From positions 38,433-102,432 of the forward strand of contig JAVVXB010000006.1 of the NCBI GenBank assembly GCA_036651815.1: a stretch of DNA of 64,000 nt. The letters are read 5' to 3'. This document shows positions 1 through 7,642 of this stretch, piece by piece. The notes below the pieces were generated by a model. That model saw only the letters and a program-made list of their open reading frames with translations, had not been told where the DNA came from and did no database searches. A program made the translations under genes and the position numbers. The stretch is from JAVVXB01 sp036651815 (GTDB lineage Bacteria > Bacillota > Clostridia > Christensenellales > CAG-138). How positions within the stretch are numbered: position 1 is the first letter of the stretch; each line of letters starts with the position of its first letter.

Positions 1-220
1 TGCAATAGTTCAGGCAATGGCGACAGAACTCCAGTTTTTTGCCTGCGAAATAGAAAGTGTCCAAATTGACGCCAGGAATCTTCTGAATCGCTTCAATCGC
101 GGCATCCATGGGAATCTGTGAATTGCTGTTCTTCTTGGGACTGCCATTGAGAACCAAAATGTTAACCTTTACATCCTCAGTATTGAGAACGTTGACCATA
201 TCTTTATTTGTCAGCGCCAT
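1..220 (-). CDS. Flavodoxin-fold NAD(P)H-dependent oxidoreductase, 3' end outside window
   Basis: The first 73 residues of a flavodoxin-fold reductase of the NADPH-dependent FMN reductase family are visible; the rest runs off the left edge. The start ATG at 218-220 has a good ribosome site (GGAGGTGG, 6-7 bases upstream). The N-terminal strand ends in LNGSPKKNSNS, the phosphate-binding loop for FMN in this family, and the sequence EFCRHCLNYC gives a CxxCxxxC cluster at about residues 64-73. The next gene upstream (222-971) has the same two motifs, so the two are tandem paralogues, probably co-translated in one operon with the molybdenum hydroxylase. The cysteines could bind an Fe-S cluster, as in iron-sulfur flavoproteins; this is inference. 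Substrate unknown. Confidence 0.75.
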   Translation of the reverse strand, partial: MALTNKDMVNVLNTEDVKVNILVLNGSPKKNSNSQIPMDAAIEAIQKIPGVNLDTFYFAGKKLEFCRHCLNYC

Positions 221-221
221 G

Positions 222-971
222 TTATTCCACCTCCGGTCTTGCTGCTTTAGCAAAGCTGTCAGGCGAGCAGAAATAATCATCACTCAAAGAATCTGCGATT
301 GCCAACTTGCCAAGCTTTAGAATTTTACCAACCTCAGCAACGCGGCGACCAAGTTGTTTGCTTTGTGTCAGCAGACCTTCATTATCCGTAGGCTCCGTTT
401 TGTCTGGAATATGGCCGGCTACGCCTGTGTGTGAATGCGGCATATCTGCGCAAACAGGAATGCAATCCATCAAAACGAAATGATCAACCATGCCTTCAAT
501 GACAATTTCCTGATTTCCAAACCGGCTACTGCCCTGTACAATCACCCCGCAAGCCTTCATAAAATGCGGCAATGTGCCGCCAGCCTGAAGTTGCTCGATA
601 CGGTTGCCAAGAAGTACTTCGCCAAGACGATCCATCACTGCGCGTACCAATGCTGGGCCGGACATTGTGTAAACCGGCATGGACCAAATAATCGCATCTG
701 CACGAAGCCATTTTTCAGCAAACTCCACAAAGCCGTCCTTGTGAACACATTCCTTGTTTTTGATGCAATACGCATTGCATGCCGTGCAGGCATCAATCTG
801 TTTTTTATTAAACAGGTAGGTCTCCAACTCGATATTTCCGGTTTCATTCGCGCCTTCGATTGCAAGATCCATGAGAATCTTGGAATTGCTCTTGGCACGC
901 GGACTACCGCAAATGGCGAGCACACGCAATGGTACATCCCGAATCTGGATCTTCGGAACCTGATTGCTCAA
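222..971 (-). CDS. Flavodoxin-fold NAD(P)H-dependent oxidoreductase with cysteine cluster
   Basis: A 249-residue protein of the NADPH-dependent FMN reductase / iron-sulfur flavoprotein type. The FMN phosphate loop is CGSPRAKSNS at residues 21-30. Around residue 60 the cysteines follow C-x2-C-x3-C-x5-C, close to the compact Fe-S motif of archaeal Isf proteins. A TTG start at 971 is preferred: GGAGG stands 8 bases before it. The ATG at 986 lies upstream of that site, inside the end of the molybdenum hydroxylase gene (stop at 973-975), and has no ribosome site. Translation is therefore probably coupled to the hydroxylase. A likely role is to pass electrons between that hydroxylase and NAD(P)H or another acceptor, or to act on a pathway intermediate; neither is proved. 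Confidence 0.8.
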   Translation of the reverse strand: MSNQVPKIQIRDVPLRVLAICGSPRAKSNSKILMDLAIEGANETGNIELETYLFNKKQIDACTACNAYCIKNKECVHKDGFVEFAEKWLRADAIIWSMPVYTMSGPALVRAVMDRLGEVLLGNRIEQLQAGGTLPHFMKACGVIVQGSSRFGNQEIVIEGMVDHFVLMDCIPVCADMPHSHTGVAGHIPDKTEPTDNEGLLTQSKQLGRRVAEVGKILKLGKLAIADSLSDDYFCSPDSFAKAARPEVE

Positions 972-972
972 A

Positions 973-3255
973 TCAATCTCCTCCATTCGTAAACGTTACT
1001 TCTGATGCTCTATCGACGGAGCTTCCCCGTTCTATCAAAGACATGAGTGTCTCTGGAGATACGGGCAGTTCCGCAATATTTTGATTGAGTGCATGATTGA
1101 TGGCATCCACAACTGCTGGAGCCGTCGGTACAGTGGCATTTTCACCGATTCCCTTTGCGCCCTTCGGACCAGTAGGTTCGGCAAACTCCATAATTCGCGT
1201 TTCGATCGTTTCGGGAATATCCAGTGTAGTTGGTATAACATAAGAAGAAAATGAGGTGTTTAATGGTTTTCCATTCCGCCGTTCGATCTTTTCAAGCAGT
1301 GCGTAGGAGAGGCCCATTACAACGCCGCCCTCGCTCTGTCCTTCTACCGCCGTACGATTGATGCAATGCCCCGTGTCCACCACGACATGCACTTCATCCA
1401 CATGCGTCATGCCGGTTGCTAGATCAACAGAAACCCGTGCAATCTGCACATTTGAACTATACAGTACATGGGGATGTCCAAGCCCGCCTTCAGATGGTTG
1501 CTCAGAATAGGCCGTGCGCACACGTGCGCGGCAGACGATATCCTTTTCCTGTCTTTTCGCCAGCGTTTTGAACGAAACAATTTGATTTTTGACGATGAAT
1601 CCATGATCAATCTGTCGAATCTCCTCTGGATTTGCATCGGTCATCTCTGCGGCTACCATTCGCAACGCACCCAGCAGCTCTTCTCCAGCCGCAATTACCG
1701 CGCGTCCCACTGCATAAGTCACACGCGAAGAAGCCGTTGCGCCGGTTTCTTCATTTTCGCCGGAATTAGACAAGCCCATAAATCCAATCTCTTCTACCGT
1801 GACACCTAAAGTATCTGCCAGCAGTGCGGCCATTGCCGTAAAAGATCCCTGCCCCATTTCAATACAGCCGACGGTCAGCTTAAACTGTCCATCCCGAGTG
1901 AATGCCACTTGTGCAAAGCCATAGTCGGGTGCGCCGTTAATCCCGATCCCATACCCTTTCATACCGCAAGCAATACCGATGCCACTGGCAATATTACCGT
2001 GCATTGTCGTCAATTCTTTACGCCGTCTCCAAAGCAAATCCTCGTGGGCGGCTTCCAATGTCTGCCGCATGCAGGGATCAGCCAGCAATACGTGGCCAAT
2101 GCCAGAGCGTTCATGCTGATTCAAGCAGTTTTTCAGTCTGAACTCAATGGCGTCCATCCCCATTGCCCTTGCCAATGCGTTTATCTGTCCTTCCAGCGCA
2201 AAGCATCCCTGCGCCGCGCCAAAGCCGCGAAACGCGCCATTGGAACCATTGTTGGTGTAAACGTTGTATGCGTTCAGCCGAACATTTTCCATTCGGTAAG
2301 GTCCCACGCAGCATTCACAGGCAATCTCCAACACCACGTTTCCAAATACCGTATAGGCACCTGTGTCCAGCAACACATCCACCACATGGGCGAGAATATG
2401 TCCCTCTGCATCCGTCCCCGTCTTCATATGAATCTTGCCTGGATGGCGCTTTACACCATTGATAAACCGCTGCTCTCGCGTAAAATGCATCTTGCAGGGA
2501 CGACCGGTATCCATGGTCACAAGACCAATCAGGCATTGAACGCTGATGTCGCCCTTGCCGCCAAATGCACCGCCGGTATAGGGCGCAATCACTACGACCT
2601 GTTCTTCATCAAGGCCTAGCCCCTCGGCAATCTGTGAGCGATCATAAAACACATTTTGACTGCCGGATCGAATGACCAGCTTGCCATTTTCCCATGCCGA
2701 AATACCACATTCCGTTTCCAAGAAGCAGTGGTCTACCGCAGGAAACGTATAATCATTTTCAGTTATACAGGTGCATTTTGAGAAAGCTGCTTCTGCATCA
2801 CCACAGGAGTAATGAATCTGATGGCAAATATTATTCTCCATCTGATCATGTACCTTGCCGCATTCCATAGTAAGCGCCTTCTCTGGCGTATCGATCACCG
2901 GTAGCGGATCATAGGCTAGATGAATCAACCGTCCTGCCTGTTCCGCAGCATCCAATGATTCAGCGGCTACAACGGCAACAATGTCGCCGTAGAAACGCAC
3001 TTTATCATCGCAGATAACAGGATGATCATGGTAGAAACCAATGCGGTTATTGGGCACATCCTTACCCTGATATGTTTTAACATAGCCGGGGATCAACTCG
3101 GCATCATGCGTATCTATAGAAACGATTTTGGCATGAACACGATCAGAAAGGATCGGCACGGCATACAACATGTTTGGAACGCACATATCAGAAGCGAACT
3201 TAAGTCCGCCGGTAACCTTGCCTATTCCATCCATCCGGTTCAATGAACTACTCAT
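973..3255 (-). CDS. Xanthine dehydrogenase-family molybdopterin-binding subunit
   Basis: A 760-residue large (molybdenum) subunit of the xanthine dehydrogenase/aldehyde oxidase family, which hydroxylates N-heterocycles or aldehydes with water-derived oxygen. The N-terminal third is the aldehyde oxidase hammerhead domain. Molybdopterin-binding and active-site motifs are intact: GGAFGGKGD at 228-236, FRGFGAAQG at 342-350, EMGQG at 466-470 and GPKGAKGIGE ending in the catalytic glutamate at 705. The FAD and 2Fe-2S subunits that normally accompany it are not in this window; they may lie to the left, or the two flavoproteins downstream may take their place. The start ATG at 3253-3255 has AAGGGA 11 bases upstream. 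The gene sits in a run with creatininase- and cytosine-deaminase-type hydrolases, which points to a nitrogenous ring compound rather than a simple aldehyde. Confidence 0.9.
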   Translation of the reverse strand: MSSSLNRMDGIGKVTGGLKFASDMCVPNMLYAVPILSDRVHAKIVSIDTHDAELIPGYVKTYQGKDVPNNRIGFYHDHPVICDDKVRFYGDIVAVVAAESLDAAEQAGRLIHLAYDPLPVIDTPEKALTMECGKVHDQMENNICHQIHYSCGDAEAAFSKCTCITENDYTFPAVDHCFLETECGISAWENGKLVIRSGSQNVFYDRSQIAEGLGLDEEQVVVIAPYTGGAFGGKGDISVQCLIGLVTMDTGRPCKMHFTREQRFINGVKRHPGKIHMKTGTDAEGHILAHVVDVLLDTGAYTVFGNVVLEIACECCVGPYRMENVRLNAYNVYTNNGSNGAFRGFGAAQGCFALEGQINALARAMGMDAIEFRLKNCLNQHERSGIGHVLLADPCMRQTLEAAHEDLLWRRRKELTTMHGNIASGIGIACGMKGYGIGINGAPDYGFAQVAFTRDGQFKLTVGCIEMGQGSFTAMAALLADTLGVTVEEIGFMGLSNSGENEETGATASSRVTYAVGRAVIAAGEELLGALRMVAAEMTDANPEEIRQIDHGFIVKNQIVSFKTLAKRQEKDIVCRARVRTAYSEQPSEGGLGHPHVLYSSNVQIARVSVDLATGMTHVDEVHVVVDTGHCINRTAVEGQSEGGVVMGLSYALLEKIERRNGKPLNTSFSSYVIPTTLDIPETIETRIMEFAEPTGPKGAKGIGENATVPTAPAVVDAINHALNQNIAELPVSPETLMSLIERGSSVDRASEVTFTNGGD

Positions 3256-3359
3256 TTTCGTGCCGTCCCTTTCATAATCGTAATCTGACGAGGAACCATT
3301 CTGCTCTTACAAGTGAAGAGTTCGAATTACTTCACAGGCAAAAGATTTTATGAGAGCAC

Positions 3360-4202
3360 TTATTTTTCTTCAACGAATAATTTGTAGGCAATCTGAGCTA
3401 CAACCTTGCCCATTGCAGTGTATGCCTTGATTCCGGCTTCCGCCGTTGCAAGACGCGGATCGCCAGTCTGCCCCGGATCCCCGGATGCGCGGTCATAACC
3501 GCGGCCTTCCATAGCGGGATTGTATACGCCGCCACCAAGAAGCGGTGGCTCTCCGCCAAGGATCGGTTCACCCTTAGGCACCGGTTTGAGAATATCTTCT
3601 TTCGCAGCATCCAGATTTACTAAATTGGGATATAGGCAGAGTGCGCGGGAGGTTTCCCCGGCGCCTGCATGTCCATCTGGACGGGTGCTTTTGTTTAAAT
3701 TCAGGCTGGCGCGTTCACTAGCTTTCAGAGCAGGCATGGGGTTAAGCACCACAACCTTAGAATCGCTGTGTCGATTCGTTACGTTTTGCGCCGCAACCAT
3801 CATAGAACCATAGTTTTCGTCATGACCCAAGAATAGAATAATGTTTTTAAATCCATGATGATACAGCCCCTCACAGATATCCTCCAGTAGAGCAATCAGC
3901 GTTGACGGTTGGAGCGTAATGGAACCTGGATAGCACATAGCGCCAGGGCAAATTCCCCAAGGCACAGTCGGCGCAATCAAACTCTCAACACCATAGTCAG
4001 CTAAAAGAATATCATGCGCATAACGCAGCGTTTCCGTGCTCTGTATCGTATCCGTACCCAGCGGCAGATGTGCCCCATGCTGCTCACAAGCACCCGTAGA
4101 AACAAAAGCAATATTGGTTTTTTTCAGTAGCTCTTCTACTTCGACCCAATTCATTTCCATCAAGGTCTTGGGAGAACGTACTTCGTACAATAATTCGCTC
4201 AT
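3360..4202 (-). CDS. Creatininase-family amidohydrolase
   Basis: A 280-residue protein of the creatininase fold, a family of metal-dependent hydrolases that open cyclic amides (creatinine, and related steps in riboflavin-type and mycofactocin maturation). Metal-ligand motifs are present: GACEQHGAHLPLGTD with E40, H42 and D51; GHDEN around 126-130 in place of the common GHGGN; and HAGAGETS around residue 178, the family's third signature. A strong ribosome site (AAAGGAGA) stands before the ATG at 4200-4202. The gene follows the ornithine-cyclodeaminase-like gene by 38 bases and precedes the molybdenum hydroxylase by about 100. A ring-opening hydrolysis in the same pathway is the natural guess. 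The altered GHDEN motif means creatinine itself should not be assumed. Confidence 0.85.
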   Translation of the reverse strand: MSELLYEVRSPKTLMEMNWVEVEELLKKTNIAFVSTGACEQHGAHLPLGTDTIQSTETLRYAHDILLADYGVESLIAPTVPWGICPGAMCYPGSITLQPSTLIALLEDICEGLYHHGFKNIILFLGHDENYGSMMVAAQNVTNRHSDSKVVVLNPMPALKASERASLNLNKSTRPDGHAGAGETSRALCLYPNLVNLDAAKEDILKPVPKGEPILGGEPPLLGGGVYNPAMEGRGYDRASGDPGQTGDPRLATAEAGIKAYTAMGKVVAQIAYKLFVEEK

Positions 4203-4240
4203 AGCTCAATCTCCTTTGTTGACCGTTTGTTTCAAGTAAG

Positions 4241-5266
4241 TTACGCCCATTTGGGCTCGTTCCAGAGCGTCAATTCGGTGCCAATGCCCTTTTCGCGCGC
4301 AACTTGATAGATCTTGTTTGTGACGATCAAGTCGGTGATGCCCATGCCAATGGAGCTGAATAAGCAAATTTGCTTGTCGTTTTCACGGCCGGGAACTTCG
4401 CCATTGATAACCTGGCCGATCTTGCAGGTGTCTTCCTTCTTCAGCATGCCGTTCTGGATCATGGTGCCCATAGTCACCGGAATACCAAATTGCTTCTCAC
4501 TATCGATGCAGATCTTATCCATCTTCTTGACCGCATCAAAGGTGTAATCATTATCCGAAATATTGCTACAATAAGCACCTGGCTTAATCCATTCGGCCTT
4601 GATATACGCATTCGCGACAGAAACCAATGTAGTGGGCGCTATCACATCCGCATCCTTCAGAGACTTCTCCGCACTATCTACAACCGTGATCTTTTTGCCA
4701 ATAATGGGTTCCATCTCAGCTACAAATGCTTCGGATTTGGCCTGATTAATATCAAAGAGACGGATTTCCTTGATATTCTTGAGTATGTGACAAATGGCCA
4801 TGATCTGCGGACGACCCATGACACTGGCACCAATGAGACCTACGACCTCGGAATCCTTACGTGCAAAGTACTTTGCTCCGACGGCGGTGGTAGCGCCAGT
4901 ACGATAGGCAGTCATCAACGTACCATCGGCAATAACGAACGGATGGCCAGTATCCGGATCAATCACTTCGACCAATGAAGTGATTGATGGTACGCCATAA
5001 TCACGATTTTTAGGAGCACGAGCGCCCAGTTTCATGCCGGCAATATTGATATCACCACCAATGAATGCAGGATGAATGGCGAAAATGTTTCCATGCTGTT
5101 CACCATGGAAATGAATCTGCGGAGCAACAGGATCCTGTGCCAGACCCTTGTCATACATTGAGTAGGCGACGATCTCTGCATCAATGATCGCACCAATATC
5201 CTCCAACACGCCGGTTGCTGCAACATCTTCCTGACTGAGGAACAAGAATTTTACGGATTTGTCCAT
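4241..5266 (-). CDS. Ornithine cyclodeaminase / mu-crystallin family protein
   Basis: A 341-residue member of the ornithine cyclodeaminase/mu-crystallin family, whose members use NAD(P) to deaminate amino acids or reduce cyclic imines. The Rossmann motif is GLIGASVMG at about residues 143-151. The substrate-binding region has KLGARAPKNRDYG near residue 81 and AYRTGATTA near residue 125, with the family's lysine and arginine. It is first in a run with the creatininase-like gene, the molybdenum hydroxylase and two flavoproteins. A possible role is reduction or deamination of an imine or amino acid made by the hydrolases. The ATG at 5264-5266 has AAGGG upstream. It is preceded by a long structured leader (5341-5653) with its own promoter, so the whole run is likely controlled at that point. 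Confidence 0.85.
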   Translation of the reverse strand: MDKSVKFLFLSQEDVAATGVLEDIGAIIDAEIVAYSMYDKGLAQDPVAPQIHFHGEQHGNIFAIHPAFIGGDINIAGMKLGARAPKNRDYGVPSITSLVEVIDPDTGHPFVIADGTLMTAYRTGATTAVGAKYFARKDSEVVGLIGASVMGRPQIMAICHILKNIKEIRLFDINQAKSEAFVAEMEPIIGKKITVVDSAEKSLKDADVIAPTTLVSVANAYIKAEWIKPGAYCSNISDNDYTFDAVKKMDKICIDSEKQFGIPVTMGTMIQNGMLKKEDTCKIGQVINGEVPGRENDKQICLFSSIGMGITDLIVTNKIYQVAREKGIGTELTLWNEPKWA

Positions 5267-5342
5267 GATTGTATACCCTTCTTTCTCTTCGGATTTCTCT
5301 GCAACGGGCTTTTTTCTTTACCCGCGGTGCATTTTGGATAAT

Positions 5343-5409
5343 AAAAAAAGACCTTTCCACGGATAGGCTTTCACAGATATGTACCATTCGGCACGGTACC
5401 TGTGGAAAG
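5343..5409 (-). promoter_or_regulatory. Candidate transcription attenuator upstream of the cyclodeaminase-family gene
   Basis: Read on the minus strand, the segment CTTTCCAC (5402-5409) can pair with GTGGAAAG (5353-5360), which is followed directly by a run of seven U (5343-5349 and flanks): an intrinsic terminator. The same first segment can instead pair with CTGTGAAAG (5368-5376), and GGTAC/GTACC (5395-5399 with 5381-5385) makes an inner hairpin. The two pairings exclude each other, which is the usual build of an attenuator or riboswitch expression platform. No known ligand-binding class was recognised. Confidence 0.5.
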
Positions 5410-5559
5410 TCGTATCAGTACAGATAGATCTTCTTTCCAGGATCATACAGCTTCGTTGCTATATTCCCGAGTTTCAATTGACAAAAGAATACTAAATAGA
5501 CACGATATCTAATGACGCTTATAAATCAACCATATTCTTTTGTGCTACTAACTATGGAA

Positions 5560-5653
5560 TATGCGTGAATCGAGGCCCGCATTCCAACAGTAATGTTGGT
5601 GGGTTCGTAACTACTAATCACAGATCCGTTGCTAAGTCTTTCAATGCGCCTCG
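5560..5653 (-). ncRNA. Structured leader RNA or small RNA of unknown class
   Basis: The predicted transcript begins close to 5650. Its first bases CGAGGC and GCATT (5653-5643) pair with GCCTCG and AATGC (5571-5583), closing an 85-base element. Inside are a perfect six-pair hairpin (CCAACA/TGTTGG, 5584-5599) and a long, largely unpaired stretch. A second hairpin (CATATTC/GAATATG) follows downstream near 5530-5562. It does not match purine, guanidine, Moco, THF or c-di-GMP aptamer consensus sequences as I know them. A closing helix around a bubble behind a strong promoter also recalls 6S-type RNA, but it is short for that class. Confidence 0.4.
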
Positions 5654-5683
5654 AGTATAGCATATCCAAAAATCACTTGTCAA
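5654..5683 (-). promoter_or_regulatory. Strong sigma-A type promoter for the cyclodeaminase-creatininase-hydroxylase run
   Basis: A consensus -35 box TTGACA (5678-5683) is separated by 18 bases from the -10 box TATACT (5654-5659), read on the minus strand. The -35 box is formed from the last codons of the amidohydrolase gene (stop codon at 5673-5675), so the downstream genes have their own start point although the upstream gene runs the same way. Confidence 0.75.
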
Positions 5684-6911
5684 CCCCCTCTTTCTCAAAA
5701 ACAATTCCCCCATTTTTAATCACCAAACGTGGTACAGCACCTTCTATAATCGCCTGTTTTAGGCACGACTTGTTCAAAAGCACCAGGTTTGCGAACCCTC
5801 CTGGCGTAACAGAATCACTGAAATTATTTGAATTCCTATTTTTATTTTTTCCTGATGCGCATGCCGCACTATCCGTGACCATATGCAAAACCTGCCGCAT
5901 CCCAGTATCCGAGCCATCAGATAGTACCTGGCAGGTAAACAGAGCTTCTTCCAGCATATCCGCGTTGCCAAAGGGACGAAATGGATCGCGGATATTATCG
6001 GACGCAATGGCGACATTAACCCCCGCATCAAGCAAATCCCTGATCCGCGTGATTCCGCGACGCACTAACCCTCTATCCTCCCTGCCCATTAAAAACATAT
6101 TGCATGACGGAAGCGAAATAATCGATACATCGGCACATCGGCAAAGCGAAATAGCTGCATCCGCTTTTTTTTGTGTTACCGCCGCAAGGGCTGTAACATG
6201 AGAACAATTCACCTTTCCCTGCATACCGGATTCTATTGTTTTTTTCAGGACATATTCAAAGCAATCAATATTCGGCGCATCGGATTCATCTACATGCAGA
6301 TCCAGCGGCAGACCAAATTGTTCCGCAAGCGCAAATAGCTGATCCACACTCGCCCGTGGATTGCGTGAAATAGTCGGATACCCTGCAATATAATCGATTT
6401 CTCCTGCTCTAGCTGCCTCTGCCCATGCCCCTGCATACGCCTCCATGTATGGTACGGAAAGCTGTAATTCCAATTTATCCGCATAGAGACTGCGCAATTC
6501 GCAACTTGCGTAAAACGCCTCCATACCCCAGATATCGTCCACGCTCACATGGCTTCGTACAATGCCAGAACCATGCTGAATTTCCAGGTCCAGCATTTTT
6601 CGGCCACGCCGCTGTACGTCTGCGCGAATCTGTACGTTTGGAATGCTTTTTTGGTAGTCCATCGTCAACATGACAGCATCCATCAAGCATGTCGCGCTCC
6701 GAGGCGTCTCCATAAATGCTTTATCCAGATGAGTATGGCAGTCAACGAATGAACCCAGCAGAAGGTTTCCGTTGCAGTCGACCAGTTCTGCATCTTCTGC
6801 GGAAATACCAGCACCAACACAACCAATTGTTTTTCCATCAATCAATACATCTACAGGTTCTAATGCATCTAACAGTCTGACATTTTTTAAAAGAATATAT
6901 TTTGCTGACAT
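5673..6911 (-). CDS. Cytosine deaminase-like amidohydrolase family protein
   Basis: A 412-residue metal-dependent hydrolase of the amidohydrolase superfamily, nearest in motif pattern to cytosine deaminase (CodA) and the related triazine hydrolase AtzC. Motifs in order: CHTHLDKAF (first two metal histidines), DLHVDESD in the middle, CSHVTAL, and IASDNIRDPF carrying the late catalytic aspartate. These enzymes remove an amino group from, or open, N-heterocycles. The ATG at 6909-6911 is chosen because GGAG lies 6-7 bases ahead of it; the ATG six bases further upstream is too close. It precedes, on the same strand, the molybdenum hydroxylase run, so a joint nitrogen-heterocycle pathway is likely. 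The actual substrate cannot be read from the sequence. Confidence 0.85.
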   Translation of the reverse strand: MSAKYILLKNVRLLDALEPVDVLIDGKTIGCVGAGISAEDAELVDCNGNLLLGSFVDCHTHLDKAFMETPRSATCLMDAVMLTMDYQKSIPNVQIRADVQRRGRKMLDLEIQHGSGIVRSHVSVDDIWGMEAFYASCELRSLYADKLELQLSVPYMEAYAGAWAEAARAGEIDYIAGYPTISRNPRASVDQLFALAEQFGLPLDLHVDESDAPNIDCFEYVLKKTIESGMQGKVNCSHVTALAAVTQKKADAAISLCRCADVSIISLPSCNMFLMGREDRGLVRRGITRIRDLLDAGVNVAIASDNIRDPFRPFGNADMLEEALFTCQVLSDGSDTGMRQVLHMVTDSAACASGKNKNRNSNNFSDSVTPGGFANLVLLNKSCLKQAIIEGAVPRLVIKNGGIVFEKEGVDK

Positions 6912-6979
6912 CCTCATGCTCCTACTCTCTAAGTACTCTTATGCTTTATAGATTGGGTGATCGTAAGGTTATGGGTTCA

Positions 6980-7010
6980 ATATTGACTTGTAAATTCCAT
7001 CGTGTCAATA
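6980..7010 (-). promoter_or_regulatory. Promoter and possible operator of the amidohydrolase gene
   Basis: On the minus strand, TTGACA (7003-7008) and CAATAT (6980-6985) are 17 bases apart. A perfect inverted repeat, TATTGAC / GTCAATA (6981-6987 and 7004-7010), covers both boxes, as expected of a repressor site. The regulator is not in the window. Confidence 0.45.
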
Positions 7011-7474
7011 AACTTATGAATTGCCCCGTAAAATATTCTGATATTTCTTGTATTATAATATGCTATTCTTATTCATTTCGTACGCCAACTTATTTTGCTC
7101 TATATGCATATTTATTCGTTGCAGCATGTTCTTCTCGTGATATTCCTATGTCGGTTCTATCTATGTATTCAGTGTTATATTTTCTGAGTACGACACCGTT
7201 TCACATGCGCTATAATTACGTCGCATGCATAATTGTATACGCATATTCCCTTATTTTCATTTGTCTATTCTGCATATCAATTCATTTTATATATCGCAAA
7301 ATATAGTTGAACTGCCCGAACAGTCAAATGTTTATACGTCCGTATTTTTTATGCAAGCGCAACATTAATTCGTGTGTGAGCGTCATTGTCTATATGGTTC
7401 AGTATGGTAATCGCGGCCATTGGCTTATGTCACTTTGGCGTTCAGGCGATAACGGTAGGGTTGCACCTTACACC
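7011..7474. other. AT-rich intergenic stretch, no gene seen
   Basis: Some 460 bases between the amidohydrolase promoter and the catalase terminator. The reading frames present are rich in Tyr, Ile and Cys codons, have no ribosome sites, and run into or over neighbouring genes. I see no gene or clear structure here. Confidence 0.5.
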
Positions 7475-7512
7475 AAAAAACCTCATCCGGGCGAAAGCCC
7501 GAACGAGGTTTC
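7475..7512 (-). terminator. Intrinsic terminator downstream of catalase
   Basis: The stem AACCTC..CCGGGC with loop GAAA is followed on the minus strand by TTTTTT (7475-7480). It lies about 130 bases after the catalase stop codon. On the plus strand the tail is a poorer T run, so it may act weakly in that direction too. Confidence 0.75.
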
Positions 7513-7642
7513 TGTTAAATGGTATACAAAAGAAAGTTGTATGAAAAAACGCCTTGAGGACTGTATTCAGTCAGAGTGTCGATTTCTTAAAGACTAATTT
7601 ACAAGCTCGCCTTCTCACGTTGATCACAAATCGTACGTCACA

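Noticed and set aside
1909..2619. A 236-codon plus-strand frame opposite the molybdenum hydroxylase
   Set aside because: Antisense to a gene with complete motifs; no start signal.
5381..5400. GGTACCG in the cyclodeaminase leader, resembling the T-box hallmark
   Set aside because: The flanking bases do not fit AGGGTGGNACCGCG, no stem I motifs (AGTA, GATGA) are present, and the gene is not an amino-acid or synthetase gene; compare the true T-box at 12073-12085.
5560..5653. Assignment of the leader element to 6S RNA or the purine riboswitch
   Set aside because: It is about half the length of 6S RNA and lacks the purine aptamer's fixed loop sequences; left as unknown.
6902..7306. A 134-codon plus-strand frame, partly hydrophobic
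   Set aside because: It begins inside the amidohydrolase gene on the other strand, has no ribosome site and consists mainly of AT-rich codons; likely chance.
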